A DNA stretch of 64,000 nucleotides. Source: Streptomyces sp. 1222.5. GTDB lineage: Bacteria; Actinomycetota; Actinomycetes; Streptomycetales; Streptomycetaceae. The notes beneath the pieces were generated by a model. The model was not told the origin of the DNA and searched no databases. It saw only the letters and a program-made list of their open reading frames with translations. How positions within the stretch are numbered: position 1 is the stretch's first letter; every line of letters starts with the position of its first letter. Positions 1 through 8,704 of the stretch are shown one piece after another. The stretch is from assembly GCF_900105245.1 (NCBI RefSeq), contig NZ_FNSZ01000001.1:682001-746000 (forward strand). The letters run 5' to 3'. The translations under genes were made by a program, and so were the position numbers.

Positions 1-133
1 CCGGGCCCCGGCGGACGCCCCACCATCCTCCCAGCGCCGTCCCAGCGGCCCGTAGGGCGGTGTCGGTCATGTTGGGTGCGGCGCACGGCACATGGCCGTA
101 CGCCGTCAGCTTCGGCACGAAGGGGGCCACAAG

Positions 134-178
134 GTGAACGAGTCAGCAGCGGCTCGGCAGACGGGCGGGACGCGATGA
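134..178 (+). CDS. Possible leader peptide ahead of KS-alpha
   Basis: GTG 134 is preceded by GAAGGGGG at 119-126, the only good ribosome binding site upstream of the PKS operon. Its frame encodes just 14 residues ([14 protein letters not shown]) and stops at TGA 176-178, which overlaps the KS-alpha ATG (ATGA). An in-frame ATG at 92 would give a 28-residue version. The arrangement fits a short leader translationally coupled to KS-alpha. It could equally mean that KS-alpha once began at GTG 134 and that a one-base indel separates the two frames. Nothing is known about this peptide. The first 91 bases hold nothing else that can be supported. Confidence 0.35.
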   Translation: MNESAAARQTGGTR

Positions 179-1443
179 CCCGCCGCACGGTGATCACCGG
201 CATGGGGGTGCGGACACCCGGCGGGAACGGGGTGAAGGCGTTCTGGGAGCTGCTGACCTCCGGCCGCAGCGCCATCCGCCGCATCTCCTTCTTCGATCCG
301 TCGCCCTATCGGTCGCAGATCGCCGGCGAGGCCGACTTCGACCCCGTGCTGGAGGGGCTGACCCCCCTGGAGATCCGGCGCATGGACCGGGCCACGCAGT
401 TCACGGTGGTCTGCGCGCGGGACGCGGTCGCCGACAGCGGGCTCGGCTTCGAGCGGCTGGATCCCGGCCGGATCGGGGTGAGTCTGGGCAGCGCGGTGGC
501 CGCGGCGACCAGCCTGGAACAGGAGTACCTGGTGCTGTCGGACAGCGGACGCGACTGGCTGATGGACACCGCCAACCTGTCCCCGCACATGTTCGACTAC
601 CTGGTGCCGAGCGTGATGCCGGCCGAGGTGGCCTGGACGGTGGGCGCCGAGGGCCCGGTGGCCATGGTCTCCAACGGCTGCACCTCCGGGATCGACTCCG
701 TCGGCCACGCCTGCCGGCTCATCGAGGAGGGCAGCGCCGACGTGATGCTCGCCGGTGCCGGCGACACTCCGGTCACGCCGATCGTCGTGGCCTGCTTCGA
801 CGCCATCAAGGCGACCACCTCGCGCAACGACGAACCCCAGCGGGCCTCCCGGCCGTTCGACCGCACCCGCAACGGCTTCGTCCTCGCCGAGGGCGCCGCG
901 ATGTTCGTACTGGAGGAGTACGAGCACGCCCGGGCGCGCGGCGCGCACATCTACGCCGAGATCACCGGCTACGCCACGCGCTGCAACGCCTACCACATGA
1001 CCGGGCTGAAGGCGGACGGCCGCGAGATGGCCGAGGCGATCCGCTCGGCCCTCGACGAGGCGCGCACCGACGCCACGGACATCGACTACATCAACGCGCA
1101 CGGCTCGGGCACCAAGCAGAACGACCGCCACGAGACCGCCGCCTACAAGCGCAGCCTGGGCGAGCACGCCCGGCGCACGCCCGTCAGTTCCATCAAGTCG
1201 ATGGTCGGGCACTCGCTGGGCGCGATCGGCTCGATCGAGATCGCCGCCTCGGCCCTCGCCCTGGAGAACGGCGTGGTCCCGCCCACGGCCAACCTGCACG
1301 AGGCGGACCCCGAGTGCGACCTGGACTACGTACCGCTGACGGCGCGCGAGCGCGGTCTGCGCAACGTCCTGACCGTCGGCAGCGGCTTCGGCGGCTTCCA
1401 GTCCGCCATGGTGCTCCGGCACGTCCCTGGAGGTACCGCGTGA
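175..1443 (+). CDS. Type II polyketide ketosynthase alpha (KS-alpha)
   Basis: Condensing subunit of an aromatic polyketide synthase. With KS-beta it elongates a poly-beta-keto chain on an acyl carrier protein using malonyl units. With the ATG at 175 (422 aa) the catalytic residues fall at Cys169 (SNGCTSG), His309 (NAHGSGT) and His346 (VGHSLGA), the same numbers as in the actinorhodin KS, which supports this start over the in-frame extension to position 76. The opening residues [13 protein letters not shown] and the segment [12 protein letters not shown] also look actinorhodin-like. The residue two before Cys is Asn where Thr is usual. The stop overlaps the next gene by GTGA. First of eight rightward biosynthetic genes. 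Confidence 0.96.
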   Translation: MTRRTVITGMGVRTPGGNGVKAFWELLTSGRSAIRRISFFDPSPYRSQIAGEADFDPVLEGLTPLEIRRMDRATQFTVVCARDAVADSGLGFERLDPGRIGVSLGSAVAAATSLEQEYLVLSDSGRDWLMDTANLSPHMFDYLVPSVMPAEVAWTVGAEGPVAMVSNGCTSGIDSVGHACRLIEEGSADVMLAGAGDTPVTPIVVACFDAIKATTSRNDEPQRASRPFDRTRNGFVLAEGAAMFVLEEYEHARARGAHIYAEITGYATRCNAYHMTGLKADGREMAEAIRSALDEARTDATDIDYINAHGSGTKQNDRHETAAYKRSLGEHARRTPVSSIKSMVGHSLGAIGSIEIAASALALENGVVPPTANLHEADPECDLDYVPLTARERGLRNVLTVGSGFGGFQSAMVLRHVPGGTA

Positions 1444-2669
1444 GCAGCGCACTCGTCACCGGAATCGGCCTGATCGCGCCGAACGCCACCGGCCCGGAGC
1501 CCTACTGGGCGGCCACGGTCGAGGGGCGGACCGGCATCGGCACCCTGACCCGCTTCGACGTGTCCCGCCATCCGGTCCGGCTGGCCGGTGAGATCCGGGA
1601 CTTCGACGCGTCCGCCCAGCTGCCGGGCAGGCTGCTGCCGCAGACGGACGTCTCCACCCGGTACGCCCTGGTCGCCGCCGAGCGGGCGCTCGCCGACGCG
1701 GGGATCGAGCCCGGCGCCTACGCCGACTACGACATGGGCGTGGTCACCGGCAACGCGCAGGGCGGCTTCGAGTTCACGCACCGCGAGTTCCGCAAGCTGT
1801 GGTCGCAGGGCCCGGAGAAGGTCAGCGTGTACGAGTCGTTCGCCTGGTTCTACGCGGTGAACACCGGCCAGATCTCCATCCGCCACCAGCTGCGCGGCCC
1901 CAGCAGCGCCCTGGTCGCCGAGCAGGCCGGCGGTCTGGACGCGATCGGGCACGCCCGGCGTACGATCCGGCGCGGCACGCCGATGGTCGTGACGGGCGGC
2001 GTCGACTCGGCGTTCGACCCCTGGGGCTGGGTGTCGCAGATCGCCGGCGGGCGGCTGACCACCTCCGGCGACCCGGACCGGGCCTACCAGCCGTTCGGCA
2101 CGCACGCCGGCGGCCATGTGCCCGGCGAGGGCGGCGCGATCCTCGTCCTGGAGGACCCGCGGACGGCGCGGGAACGGGGTGCCCGGCAGGTGTACGGGGA
2201 GATCGCCGGCTACGCCTCCACCTTCGACCCCGCTCCGGGCTCCGGCCGGCCGCCGGGCCTGCGCAGGGCGGCCGAACTCGCCCTGGTGGACGCGGGGCTG
2301 GCACCCGGTGACATCGACGTGGTGTTCGCGGACGCGGCCGGCAGCCCGGACCTCGACCGTGTGGAGGCCGAGGCCGTCAGCGGGCTGTTCGGTCCGCACG
2401 GCGTACCGGTGACCGCGCCCAAGGCCCTGACCGGCCGGCTGTGCTCCGGCGGCGGCCCGCTGGACGTGGCCGCCGCGCTGCTCAGCCTCCGCGAGGGCGT
2501 GATCCCGCCGACGTACGGCACGGACGAGGTGCCCGAGGAATACGGCATCGACCTCGTGCGCGGCGCGCCCCGGGAGGCCCCGGTCCGGGCGGCGCTGGTG
2601 CTGGCGCGCGGCAAGTGGGGCTTCAACTCGGCGGTCGTCGTACGCGCTGCGGGGGCCCGGGATGACTGA
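1440..2669 (+). CDS. Type II polyketide chain length factor (KS-beta)
   Basis: KS-beta forms a heterodimer with KS-alpha, takes part in priming and sets chain length. The GTG start at 1440 overlaps the KS-alpha stop (409 aa). The active-site Cys is replaced by Gln162 in [10 protein letters not shown], the hallmark of chain length factors. Several stretches, such as [11 protein letters not shown] and [15 protein letters not shown], read like the actinorhodin chain length factor, so a similar chain length is plausible but not proven. It overlaps the following flavin reductase by 8 bases. Most type II clusters place the acyl carrier protein gene directly after this one; here it is absent. Confidence 0.95.
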   Translation: MSSALVTGIGLIAPNATGPEPYWAATVEGRTGIGTLTRFDVSRHPVRLAGEIRDFDASAQLPGRLLPQTDVSTRYALVAAERALADAGIEPGAYADYDMGVVTGNAQGGFEFTHREFRKLWSQGPEKVSVYESFAWFYAVNTGQISIRHQLRGPSSALVAEQAGGLDAIGHARRTIRRGTPMVVTGGVDSAFDPWGWVSQIAGGRLTTSGDPDRAYQPFGTHAGGHVPGEGGAILVLEDPRTARERGARQVYGEIAGYASTFDPAPGSGRPPGLRRAAELALVDAGLAPGDIDVVFADAAGSPDLDRVEAEAVSGLFGPHGVPVTAPKALTGRLCSGGGPLDVAAALLSLREGVIPPTYGTDEVPEEYGIDLVRGAPREAPVRAALVLARGKWGFNSAVVVRAAGARDD

Positions 2670-3168
2670 GGGACTCAAGGAGGTCGTGGAGACGACCGGC
2701 GGGCTCCGGGAGGCCATGGCGCGGTTCCCGACGGGGGTCGCCATCGCCACCGTGCGCGACGAGCGCGGACTGCCGCACGGGCTGACCGTCAGCTCCTTCT
2801 GCTCGGTCTCCCTGGACCCGCCGCTGGTCCTGCTCTGCGTCGCCCGGTCGGCGCAGTGCTTCCCGGTGTTCGCGCGTGCCTCCGAGTTCGCGGTGAGCGT
2901 GCTGCGCGAGCACCACGCGGAGCTGGCCGTGCGGTTCGCGACGGCCGGGGCCGAGAAGTTCGGCCCGGGCGGCCTGGGGCGCACCGCGCGGGGAGGCGTG
3001 GTCGTCGACGACGCCCTCGCCGTCGTGGAGTGCCTGGTGGAGCAGCGGCACGACGCGGGTGACCACGTGATCGTCGTCGGCAGGGTCGTCGGTACGCACC
3101 TCACCGAGTCGGGCGCGCCCGCCGTCTACTTCAACCGCCGGTTCGCCGCGCTCGGCCCGGCCTCATGA
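2662..3168 (+). CDS. Flavin reductase (ActVB/HpaC-like)
   Basis: A 168-residue flavin-reductase-like protein with the FMN-binding split-barrel fold. It has the family pattern FPTGVAIAT near residues 22-30, LTVSSFCSVSLDPP near 44-57, and a C-terminal YFNRRFAAL. Such enzymes use NAD(P)H to supply free reduced flavin to a separate oxygenase. The likely partner is the acyl-CoA-dehydrogenase-like monooxygenase at 5154-6296, as in the ActVB/ActVA-ORF5 pair of actinorhodin. The start overlaps KS-beta, and the stop overlaps the monooxygenase gene at 3165 (ATGA), so all three are translationally coupled. Confidence 0.9.
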   Translation: MTEGLKEVVETTGGLREAMARFPTGVAIATVRDERGLPHGLTVSSFCSVSLDPPLVLLCVARSAQCFPVFARASEFAVSVLREHHAELAVRFATAGAEKFGPGGLGRTARGGVVVDDALAVVECLVEQRHDAGDHVIVVGRVVGTHLTESGAPAVYFNRRFAALGPAS

Positions 3169-5114
3169 CGACCCCCACTCCGGACACTTCGAAGGTGACG
3201 CACATGGCGTTCAGCCGGCCGCTGCGGCCGATTCCCGACGACGAGACCCTGCGCCGCCAGCTGGCCGGTGCGGACGTGCCCGCGCTGTTGCTGACGGTGG
3301 CCCACCTGACGGGGGACACCACCCTGCTCCGCGACGACCTGCGCGCACCGGGCTGGCTGTTCCAGCCGCAGGGCGGCCTGACCGCCGCGCGGCAGGAGGA
3401 GGCCCGCCGGCTCGCCTTCGAGGCGCTGACCGCGTGGCGGGACCGGGGCGGCACCCACGAACCGCCGGACCCCGCGCTGCTGCGGACGATCACCACCTGG
3501 GCCATGGGTTCCGACACCGGTGATCTGCTGGAACTGCTCGCGGAGGAGATCGCGCTGCCGCGGGACGACCCCAAGGCGCCCGACTGGACGCTGGAGCGGC
3601 TGCGCCCCGGCGCCGATCTGGACGTGGCCGTGATCGGCGCCGGGTTCAGCGGGCTGCTGGCCGCCCACCGGCTCGCCCAGGCCGGAGTGCCGGTCGTGGT
3701 GTATGAGAAGAACGAGGACGTCGGAGGCACCTGGTTCGAGAACACCTATCCGGGCTGCCGCACCGACGTGGCCAGCCACCTGTACAACTACTCCTTCGCG
3801 CCCCGCGCCGACTGGCCGGACCACTTCTGCCGGCGCGACACGGTCCTGGAGTACCTGCGGGACTTCGCGAAGGAGTCGGGGGTCGCCGACCGCGTCCGGT
3901 TCGGCACCGAGGTGCGGGAGCTGCGCTGGGACGACCGGGAGCGCCGCTGGCACCTCACCCTGGACGGCCCCGACGGCCCCCGAACGGTCACGCACCGGAT
4001 GGTGATCAGCGCCGTGGGCCAGCTCAACCGGCCGCAGCTGCCGGCCGTCGACGGACTCGGCAGCTTCACCGGGCCCGCCTTCCACTCCGCCGCCTGGGAC
4101 CACACGGCGGACCTCGCGGGCAAGCGGGTCGCGGTCGTCGGCACGGGCGCCAGCGCCTACCAGATCGTGCCCGAACTGGCCGGTGTCGCCTCCGAGGTGG
4201 TCGTCTTCCAGCGCAATCCGCCCTGGCTGCGGCCCACCCCGCACTACCATGAGCCGCTGTCCGGCAGCACCTCCTGGCTCTGCGAGCATCTGCCGTACTA
4301 CGCCCAGTGGTACCGCTTCTGGCTGTTCGCGCCCGGACTGCGCGGCATCCTCGACGGCTGGATCGTGGACCGCGACCACCCGCCCACCGAACGCGCCGTC
4401 TCCGCCCTCAACGAGCAGCTGCGTGCCTCTCTCCTTGAGTCCATGGAGGCCCAGCTCACCGACGCCCCCGCGCTGCGCGAGAAGGTCGTGCCGCGCTACC
4501 CGGTCGGCGCCAAGCGGGTACTGCGGGACAACGGCACCTGGCTCGCCACCCTCAAGCGGGACGACGTGACGCTGGTGACCGCCCCGGTGGAACGGGAGAC
4601 ACCGCGCGGACTGGTCGCGGACGGCGAGGAGTTCGAGGTCGACGTCATCGTCTACGCCACCGGGTTCCAGGCCTCGCGGTTCCTCACCCCGATGAAGGTG
4701 ACCGGCGAGCAGGGCGTCGACCTGCACACCCGTTGGGGCGGGGCCCCCCGTGCCCACCTGGGCATCAGCGTCCCCGGCTTCCCCAACCTGTTCTGCCTGT
4801 ACGGGCCGAACACCAATCTCGTCGGACAGGGCGGCAGCATCGTCTACTTCTCCGAATGCGCCACCCGGTACGTCCTGGACGCGATCCGCCTGCTGCTCAC
4901 GCGGGACGCGGACGCGGTCCAGGTCCGCGAGGACGTGCACGACGACTACAACGCGTGGGTCGACGCGGCGAGCGCCGACCGGGCCTGGGTCTGGTCGAGG
5001 GTGAGCGGCTGGTACAAGGACGGCTCCCGCTCCTCCACCAACTGGCCCTTCTCCGCGGCCGAGTACTGGACACGCACCCGGCGCGCCGACCCGGACCACC
5101 TCCGACTCCGCTGA
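3165..5114 (+). CDS. Baeyer-Villiger-type flavin monooxygenase
   Basis: A 649-residue FAD/NADPH-dependent monooxygenase. The FAD-binding GxGxxG motif (VIGAGFSGLLAA) is near residue 155, the second nucleotide motif (VVGTGASAYQ) near 323, and between them near residue 300 lies FTGPAFHSAAWD, which matches the Baeyer-Villiger fingerprint FxGxxxHxxxW. About 145 residues precede the first Rossmann motif, an extension like that of 4-hydroxyacetophenone monooxygenase. The reaction would insert oxygen next to a ketone, giving an ester or lactone, so ring expansion or cleavage of the polyketide is plausible. The actual substrate cannot be read from sequence. ATGA overlap with the flavin reductase; 39 bases to the next gene. 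Confidence 0.9.
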   Translation: MTTPTPDTSKVTHMAFSRPLRPIPDDETLRRQLAGADVPALLLTVAHLTGDTTLLRDDLRAPGWLFQPQGGLTAARQEEARRLAFEALTAWRDRGGTHEPPDPALLRTITTWAMGSDTGDLLELLAEEIALPRDDPKAPDWTLERLRPGADLDVAVIGAGFSGLLAAHRLAQAGVPVVVYEKNEDVGGTWFENTYPGCRTDVASHLYNYSFAPRADWPDHFCRRDTVLEYLRDFAKESGVADRVRFGTEVRELRWDDRERRWHLTLDGPDGPRTVTHRMVISAVGQLNRPQLPAVDGLGSFTGPAFHSAAWDHTADLAGKRVAVVGTGASAYQIVPELAGVASEVVVFQRNPPWLRPTPHYHEPLSGSTSWLCEHLPYYAQWYRFWLFAPGLRGILDGWIVDRDHPPTERAVSALNEQLRASLLESMEAQLTDAPALREKVVPRYPVGAKRVLRDNGTWLATLKRDDVTLVTAPVERETPRGLVADGEEFEVDVIVYATGFQASRFLTPMKVTGEQGVDLHTRWGGAPRAHLGISVPGFPNLFCLYGPNTNLVGQGGSIVYFSECATRYVLDAIRLLLTRDADAVQVREDVHDDYNAWVDAASADRAWVWSRVSGWYKDGSRSSTNWPFSAAEYWTRTRRADPDHLRLR

Positions 5115-5153
5115 CACGCGACGGCTTTTCCGAATCTAGGACGGGACACACAG

Positions 5154-6296
5154 ATGGTGGACACAACCGCCGGCCCGCTGGCCACGGCAGCCCGCGACAT
5201 CGCGGCGACCGCCGCCGGGCTCGCCGCCCGCATGGCCGAGCAGCGGCACATCGACGCCGGCCTGGTGACGGCGATGCGCGAAGCCGGCTTCATGAGGCAC
5301 CTGGCACCCGCGCGGTACGGCGGCGCCGGGGGCACTCTCGCCGACCTGCTGGACGCGGTGGCGACCCTGGGCGAGGCCTGCCCGGCCACCGCGTGGTGCG
5401 CCTCGCTGTTCGCGAGCACGCCCCGCTTCGTGCCCTGCTTCCCCGAGGCCGGGCAGAAGGAGTTCTGGGCCGACGGTCCGGACACCGCGTTCGTCTGCTC
5501 GGTGCTGCCGTTCGGCGAGGCGGTGCCGGACGCCGACGGCGACGGGCTGCGCGTCAGCGGACGGTGGCCGTACATGAGCGCCGCGGAGCACGCGGACTGG
5601 CTCATCGTCTGCGCCCGGACCACCGGCGCCGGCGGGTCCCGGCTCACGCTGGTGGCGGTGCCCGCGTCGGCCGTCCGCATCGAGGACACCTGGAACAGCG
5701 TGGGGATGCGCGCCACCGGCAGTGACACCGTGGTCCTGGAGAACGTGCCCGTCCCCGCCGCCCGGTACGTCGACCGGGACGCGGTGTTCGCGGGGCGGGC
5801 CGCCGACGGAACCTCCATCGCCCCGCTGGCCGCCGTGAACGGCCTGACGTTCGTCGTCCCCGCGCTCGGCGCTGCACAGGGCGCCCTGGCCGAGCTCACC
5901 CGGCACCTGGCGGGCAAGCTGGCGGAGGTGACGCCGACGCCGGGCATGCCCGGCCCCGGCGGCAACCTGGCCACCCAGGAGATGACCCTGGCCCGCTCGG
6001 CCGCCGAGATCGACAGCGCGCGTCTGCTGCTCACGCGCATCGCCCGACTCGCCGACGACGGTGGCCCGTTCACCGGGCGGACGATCGCGCGGAACATGCG
6101 CGACAGCGCCTTCACCGTCGAACTGCTGCTCTCCGCCGTCAACCGCGTCTTCCGCGCCGCGGGCACCGGCGGGCAGGCGGCCCACGGAACGCTGGAGCGC
6201 TTCTGGCACGACGTCAACGCCGTCGCCACCCACCAGGCCGTGCAGTTCGAGCCGGCCGCGCACCACTACGCGCGCGCCCTGTTCACCACCCCTTGA
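5154..6296 (+). CDS. Acyl-CoA dehydrogenase-fold FMNH2-dependent monooxygenase
   Basis: A 380-residue protein of the acyl-CoA dehydrogenase superfamily, of the kind that acts as the oxygenase of two-component aromatic hydroxylases (ActVA-ORF5/HsaA type). Visible features are the N-terminal helical region, the substrate-region segment [13 protein letters not shown] near residues 77-89, and a C-terminal helical domain with [10 protein letters not shown] and a His-rich end. It lacks the signs of a fatty-acid dehydrogenase operon and sits in the PKS operon with a flavin reductase, which favours ring hydroxylation or quinone formation on a polyketide. AGGAC lies before the ATG. A true dehydrogenase role is possible but less likely here. 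Confidence 0.85.
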   Translation: MVDTTAGPLATAARDIAATAAGLAARMAEQRHIDAGLVTAMREAGFMRHLAPARYGGAGGTLADLLDAVATLGEACPATAWCASLFASTPRFVPCFPEAGQKEFWADGPDTAFVCSVLPFGEAVPDADGDGLRVSGRWPYMSAAEHADWLIVCARTTGAGGSRLTLVAVPASAVRIEDTWNSVGMRATGSDTVVLENVPVPAARYVDRDAVFAGRAADGTSIAPLAAVNGLTFVVPALGAAQGALAELTRHLAGKLAEVTPTPGMPGPGGNLATQEMTLARSAAEIDSARLLLTRIARLADDGGPFTGRTIARNMRDSAFTVELLLSAVNRVFRAAGTGGQAAHGTLERFWHDVNAVATHQAVQFEPAAHHYARALFTTP

Positions 6297-6306
6297 GGAG
6301 GACGTC

Positions 6307-7350
6307 ATGAAGAGCACGAACCCGCCCCCGGAGTCCGCCCCCTCGGCCGACCGCATCCTGGAGACGGCCCTGGCCTTCCAGGCGTCGAGGACGCTGCTCA
6401 GCGCCGTCGAGGTCGGCGTCTTCACCGAGCTGGCCAAGAAACCGGCCGACGTCCACGAGTTGCGGGAGCGGCTCGGCCTGCATCCGCGCGGCGCCCGGGA
6501 CTTCTTCGACGCGCTGGTCGCGCTGGGCTTCCTGCGCCGCGAGGACGGCGTCTACCACAACACTCCCGAGTCCGAGGCCCACCTGGACCGGGCCAAGCCC
6601 GGCTACGGGCATGTCGCACCGATGCTGGAGATGGCCGGGTCCCGGTTGTTCGGCATCTGGAACCGGCTGTCGGACGCCCTGCGGACCGGCCTCTCCCAGG
6701 ACGAGTCCAAGGACGTGGACCGGGACACCTACGACGCCCTGTACGCGGACCCGGCCCGCCTGCGGACGTTCCTCTCGTCGATGACGGGCATCAGCCATCG
6801 CGCGAATCTCCGGATCGCACGGCAGGTGCCCTGGGAGGACTACACGACGATGGCCGACATGGGCACCGCGCAGGGCGACCTCGCGGTGCAGGTGCTGCTC
6901 GCCAACCCGCGGCTGACCGGCATCGGTTTCGACCTGCCCCAGGCGGAGCCGGTGTTCACCGAGTACGCCGAGCGGCACGGCCTGACGGACCGGCTCGGCT
7001 TCACCGGCGGTGACTTCTTCACCGACCCCTTCCCGCGGGCCGACGTGCTGACCTTCGGCCACATCCTGCACAACTGGGACCTGGAGAGGAAGAAGATCCT
7101 GCTGCGCAAGGCGTGGGAGGCGCTGCCGCAGGGCGGCGCGGTGGTGGTGTACGACACCCTCATCGACGACGACCGGTCCGAGAACGCGTTCGCCCTGCTC
7201 ATGAGCCTGAACATGCTCGCCGTCACGGACGGCGGCTTCGGGTACACCGGCCTCGAGTGCCAGGGGTGGATGCGGGAGGCCGGTTTCGAGCGCACCTGGA
7301 CGGAACACCTCGTGGGGCCCGACTCGATCGTGGTAGGGGTCAAGGAATGA
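6307..7350 (+). CDS. SAM-dependent O-methyltransferase
   Basis: A 347-residue small-molecule O-methyltransferase of the DnrK/TcmN class. An N-terminal winged-helix dimerisation domain (about residues 15-100, with [14 protein letters not shown]) is followed by the SAM-binding loop [12 protein letters not shown] near 181 and the motif HILHNWD near 256, where the family keeps its His near the active site. It probably methylates a hydroxyl on the polyketide. GAGGAGG eight bases before ATG 6307 makes the start clear. The stop overlaps the next start (ATGA). Some relatives are decarboxylating or hydroxylating rather than methylating, so the reaction is inferred. Confidence 0.9.
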   Translation: MKSTNPPPESAPSADRILETALAFQASRTLLSAVEVGVFTELAKKPADVHELRERLGLHPRGARDFFDALVALGFLRREDGVYHNTPESEAHLDRAKPGYGHVAPMLEMAGSRLFGIWNRLSDALRTGLSQDESKDVDRDTYDALYADPARLRTFLSSMTGISHRANLRIARQVPWEDYTTMADMGTAQGDLAVQVLLANPRLTGIGFDLPQAEPVFTEYAERHGLTDRLGFTGGDFFTDPFPRADVLTFGHILHNWDLERKKILLRKAWEALPQGGAVVVYDTLIDDDRSENAFALLMSLNMLAVTDGGFGYTGLECQGWMREAGFERTWTEHLVGPDSIVVGVKE

Positions 7351-7736
7351 ACGCGATGAAGCAGAACAAGGAACTGGTCTCCGAATACATCCGGCTGTTC
7401 TACAACGAGAAGGACTTCGACCGGGCCCGGGAGCTGCTGACCGAGGGCTTCGTCAACCACCACCACGGTGTCGGCGCCGGCCGGGACCGTACCGTCGAGA
7501 CGTTCCGGGCCGCCGTCTCGGTGATGCCCGAGTTCTCGCTCACCGTGCGGCGCGTGGTCGCCGAGGGCGACCAGGTGTGGACCCACAGCGTGGCCAGGGC
7601 GGCGCCGGGGGCGCACCCGTCGGTCGTCGTGGACATCTGGCGCGTCGAGGACGGCCGGCTGGCCGAGCACTGGGACGTCGGCCAGCCCGTGCCGGAGGGT
7701 TCGACCCTGGACGCGATGATCGAGGGCGCCGGATGA
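7347..7736 (+). CDS. SnoaL-like (NTF2-fold) polyketide cyclase family protein
   Basis: A 129-residue single-domain protein with the NTF2/SnoaL-like pattern: an N-terminal helix ([11 protein letters not shown]), then FVNHHHG near residue 36 and a C-terminal sheet with [17 protein letters not shown]. Members include aldol cyclases that close the last ring of aromatic polyketides and hydroxylases of the same fold. Its place between the methyltransferase and a reductase, coupled to both by ATGA overlaps, supports a tailoring role. The catalytic activity cannot be decided from sequence, because many family members outside PKS clusters act on other substrates. Confidence 0.82.
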   Translation: MNAMKQNKELVSEYIRLFYNEKDFDRARELLTEGFVNHHHGVGAGRDRTVETFRAAVSVMPEFSLTVRRVVAEGDQVWTHSVARAAPGAHPSVVVDIWRVEDGRLAEHWDVGQPVPEGSTLDAMIEGAG

Positions 7737-8680
7737 CCGCTCTGATGCGGGCCGTCGTCCAGCGCGCCTTCGGCGGGCCGGGCGTCCTGGAGCCCGCCCG
7801 GGTGCCCCGGCCGGCCCCGGCGCTCAACGAGGTGCTGGTCCGGGTCCACGCGGCCGGTGTGAACCCGATCGACGCCCTCGTCCGGTCGGGGGAGCTTCCG
7901 CTGCTGGGCGCACCGCCCTTCACCGTCGGCTGGGACGTCTCCGGTGTCGTGGCCGGGACCGCTCCGGGCGTGACCCGGTTCGCGGTCGGGGACGAGGTGT
8001 ACGGCATGCCGTGCATCCCGCGTGCGGCGGCCGCCTACGCCGAGTACGTCGTGGCGCCCTCCCGGCAGCTCGCCCGCAAACCGGCATCCGTCGATCACCG
8101 TACGGCGGCGGGGCTGCCGCTGGCCGGGCTGACGGCGTGGCAGGCGCTGGTCGAGACCGGGTGGGCGGGGCGGGGCACACGGGTGCTGGTGCACGGCGGG
8201 GGCGGCGGCGTGGGCCATCTCGCCGTGCAGATCGCCAAGGCCCGCGGGGCCGAGGTGACCGCCACGGCGAGCGCCGGCAAGGCGGCCTTCGTGCGTGCCC
8301 TGGGCGCCGACCGGGTGATCGACTACCGGGCGGTGGACTTCGCCGCCGAGGTCCGGGACGTCGACGTGGTCCTCGACGGCGTCGGCGGCGACACGGCCGT
8401 ACGCTCGCTCGACGTGCTGCGGCCCGGTGGCGCGCTGGTGACGATCGTGGAGATGCGGAACACGGAGCTGGCCCGGCTGGCCGAGGCGCGCGGGCTGCGT
8501 TTCCACGGTGTCACGGCGGAACCGGACCACGTGGGTCTGGCGGCCCTCGCGGACTTGGTCGACGCCGGTCTGCTGCGCCCGCACATCGACCGCTCGCTGC
8601 CGCTGGACGAGGCGGCACAGGCCCACCGGCTGCTGGACACGGGCACGCTGACCGGGAAGGTGGTGCTGGAGACGGCCTGA
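7733..8680 (+). CDS. Zinc-independent medium-chain reductase (quinone oxidoreductase-like)
   Basis: A 315-residue NADPH-dependent reductase of the zinc-less medium-chain family. It has the N-terminal GroES-like half with NEVLVRVHAAGVNPID and the Rossmann motif VHGGGGGVGHLAVQIAK near residue 145; no zinc-ligand Cys cluster is visible. Homologues reduce quinones or enones, and in polyketide clusters they act as enoyl reductases setting a stereocentre. It is the last gene of the operon; its TGA lies within the left arm of a hairpin shared with the convergent phosphatase gene. Confidence 0.88.
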   Translation: MTALMRAVVQRAFGGPGVLEPARVPRPAPALNEVLVRVHAAGVNPIDALVRSGELPLLGAPPFTVGWDVSGVVAGTAPGVTRFAVGDEVYGMPCIPRAAAAYAEYVVAPSRQLARKPASVDHRTAAGLPLAGLTAWQALVETGWAGRGTRVLVHGGGGGVGHLAVQIAKARGAEVTATASAGKAAFVRALGADRVIDYRAVDFAAEVRDVDVVLDGVGGDTAVRSLDVLRPGGALVTIVEMRNTELARLAEARGLRFHGVTAEPDHVGLAALADLVDAGLLRPHIDRSLPLDEAAQAHRLLDTGTLTGKVVLETA

Positions 8681-8704
8681 CGTCGGGGGCCGGCTCCGTC
8701 AGGC
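8675..8704. terminator. Bidirectional terminator at the right end of the PKS operon
   Basis: GCCTGACG (8675-8682) pairs perfectly with CGTCAGGC (8697-8704) around a 14-base loop. The stop codons of both convergent genes lie inside the arms (TGA 8678-8680 rightward; TCA 8699-8701, the leftward TGA). There is no T-run, as is usual in this GC range. Confidence 0.6.

Noticed and set aside
1..71. Leftward open frame [15 protein letters not shown]... running off the left edge
   Set aside because: Too short to judge (23 residues), no ribosome binding site before its ATG and no family resemblance; it might be the start of a divergent gene but cannot be supported.
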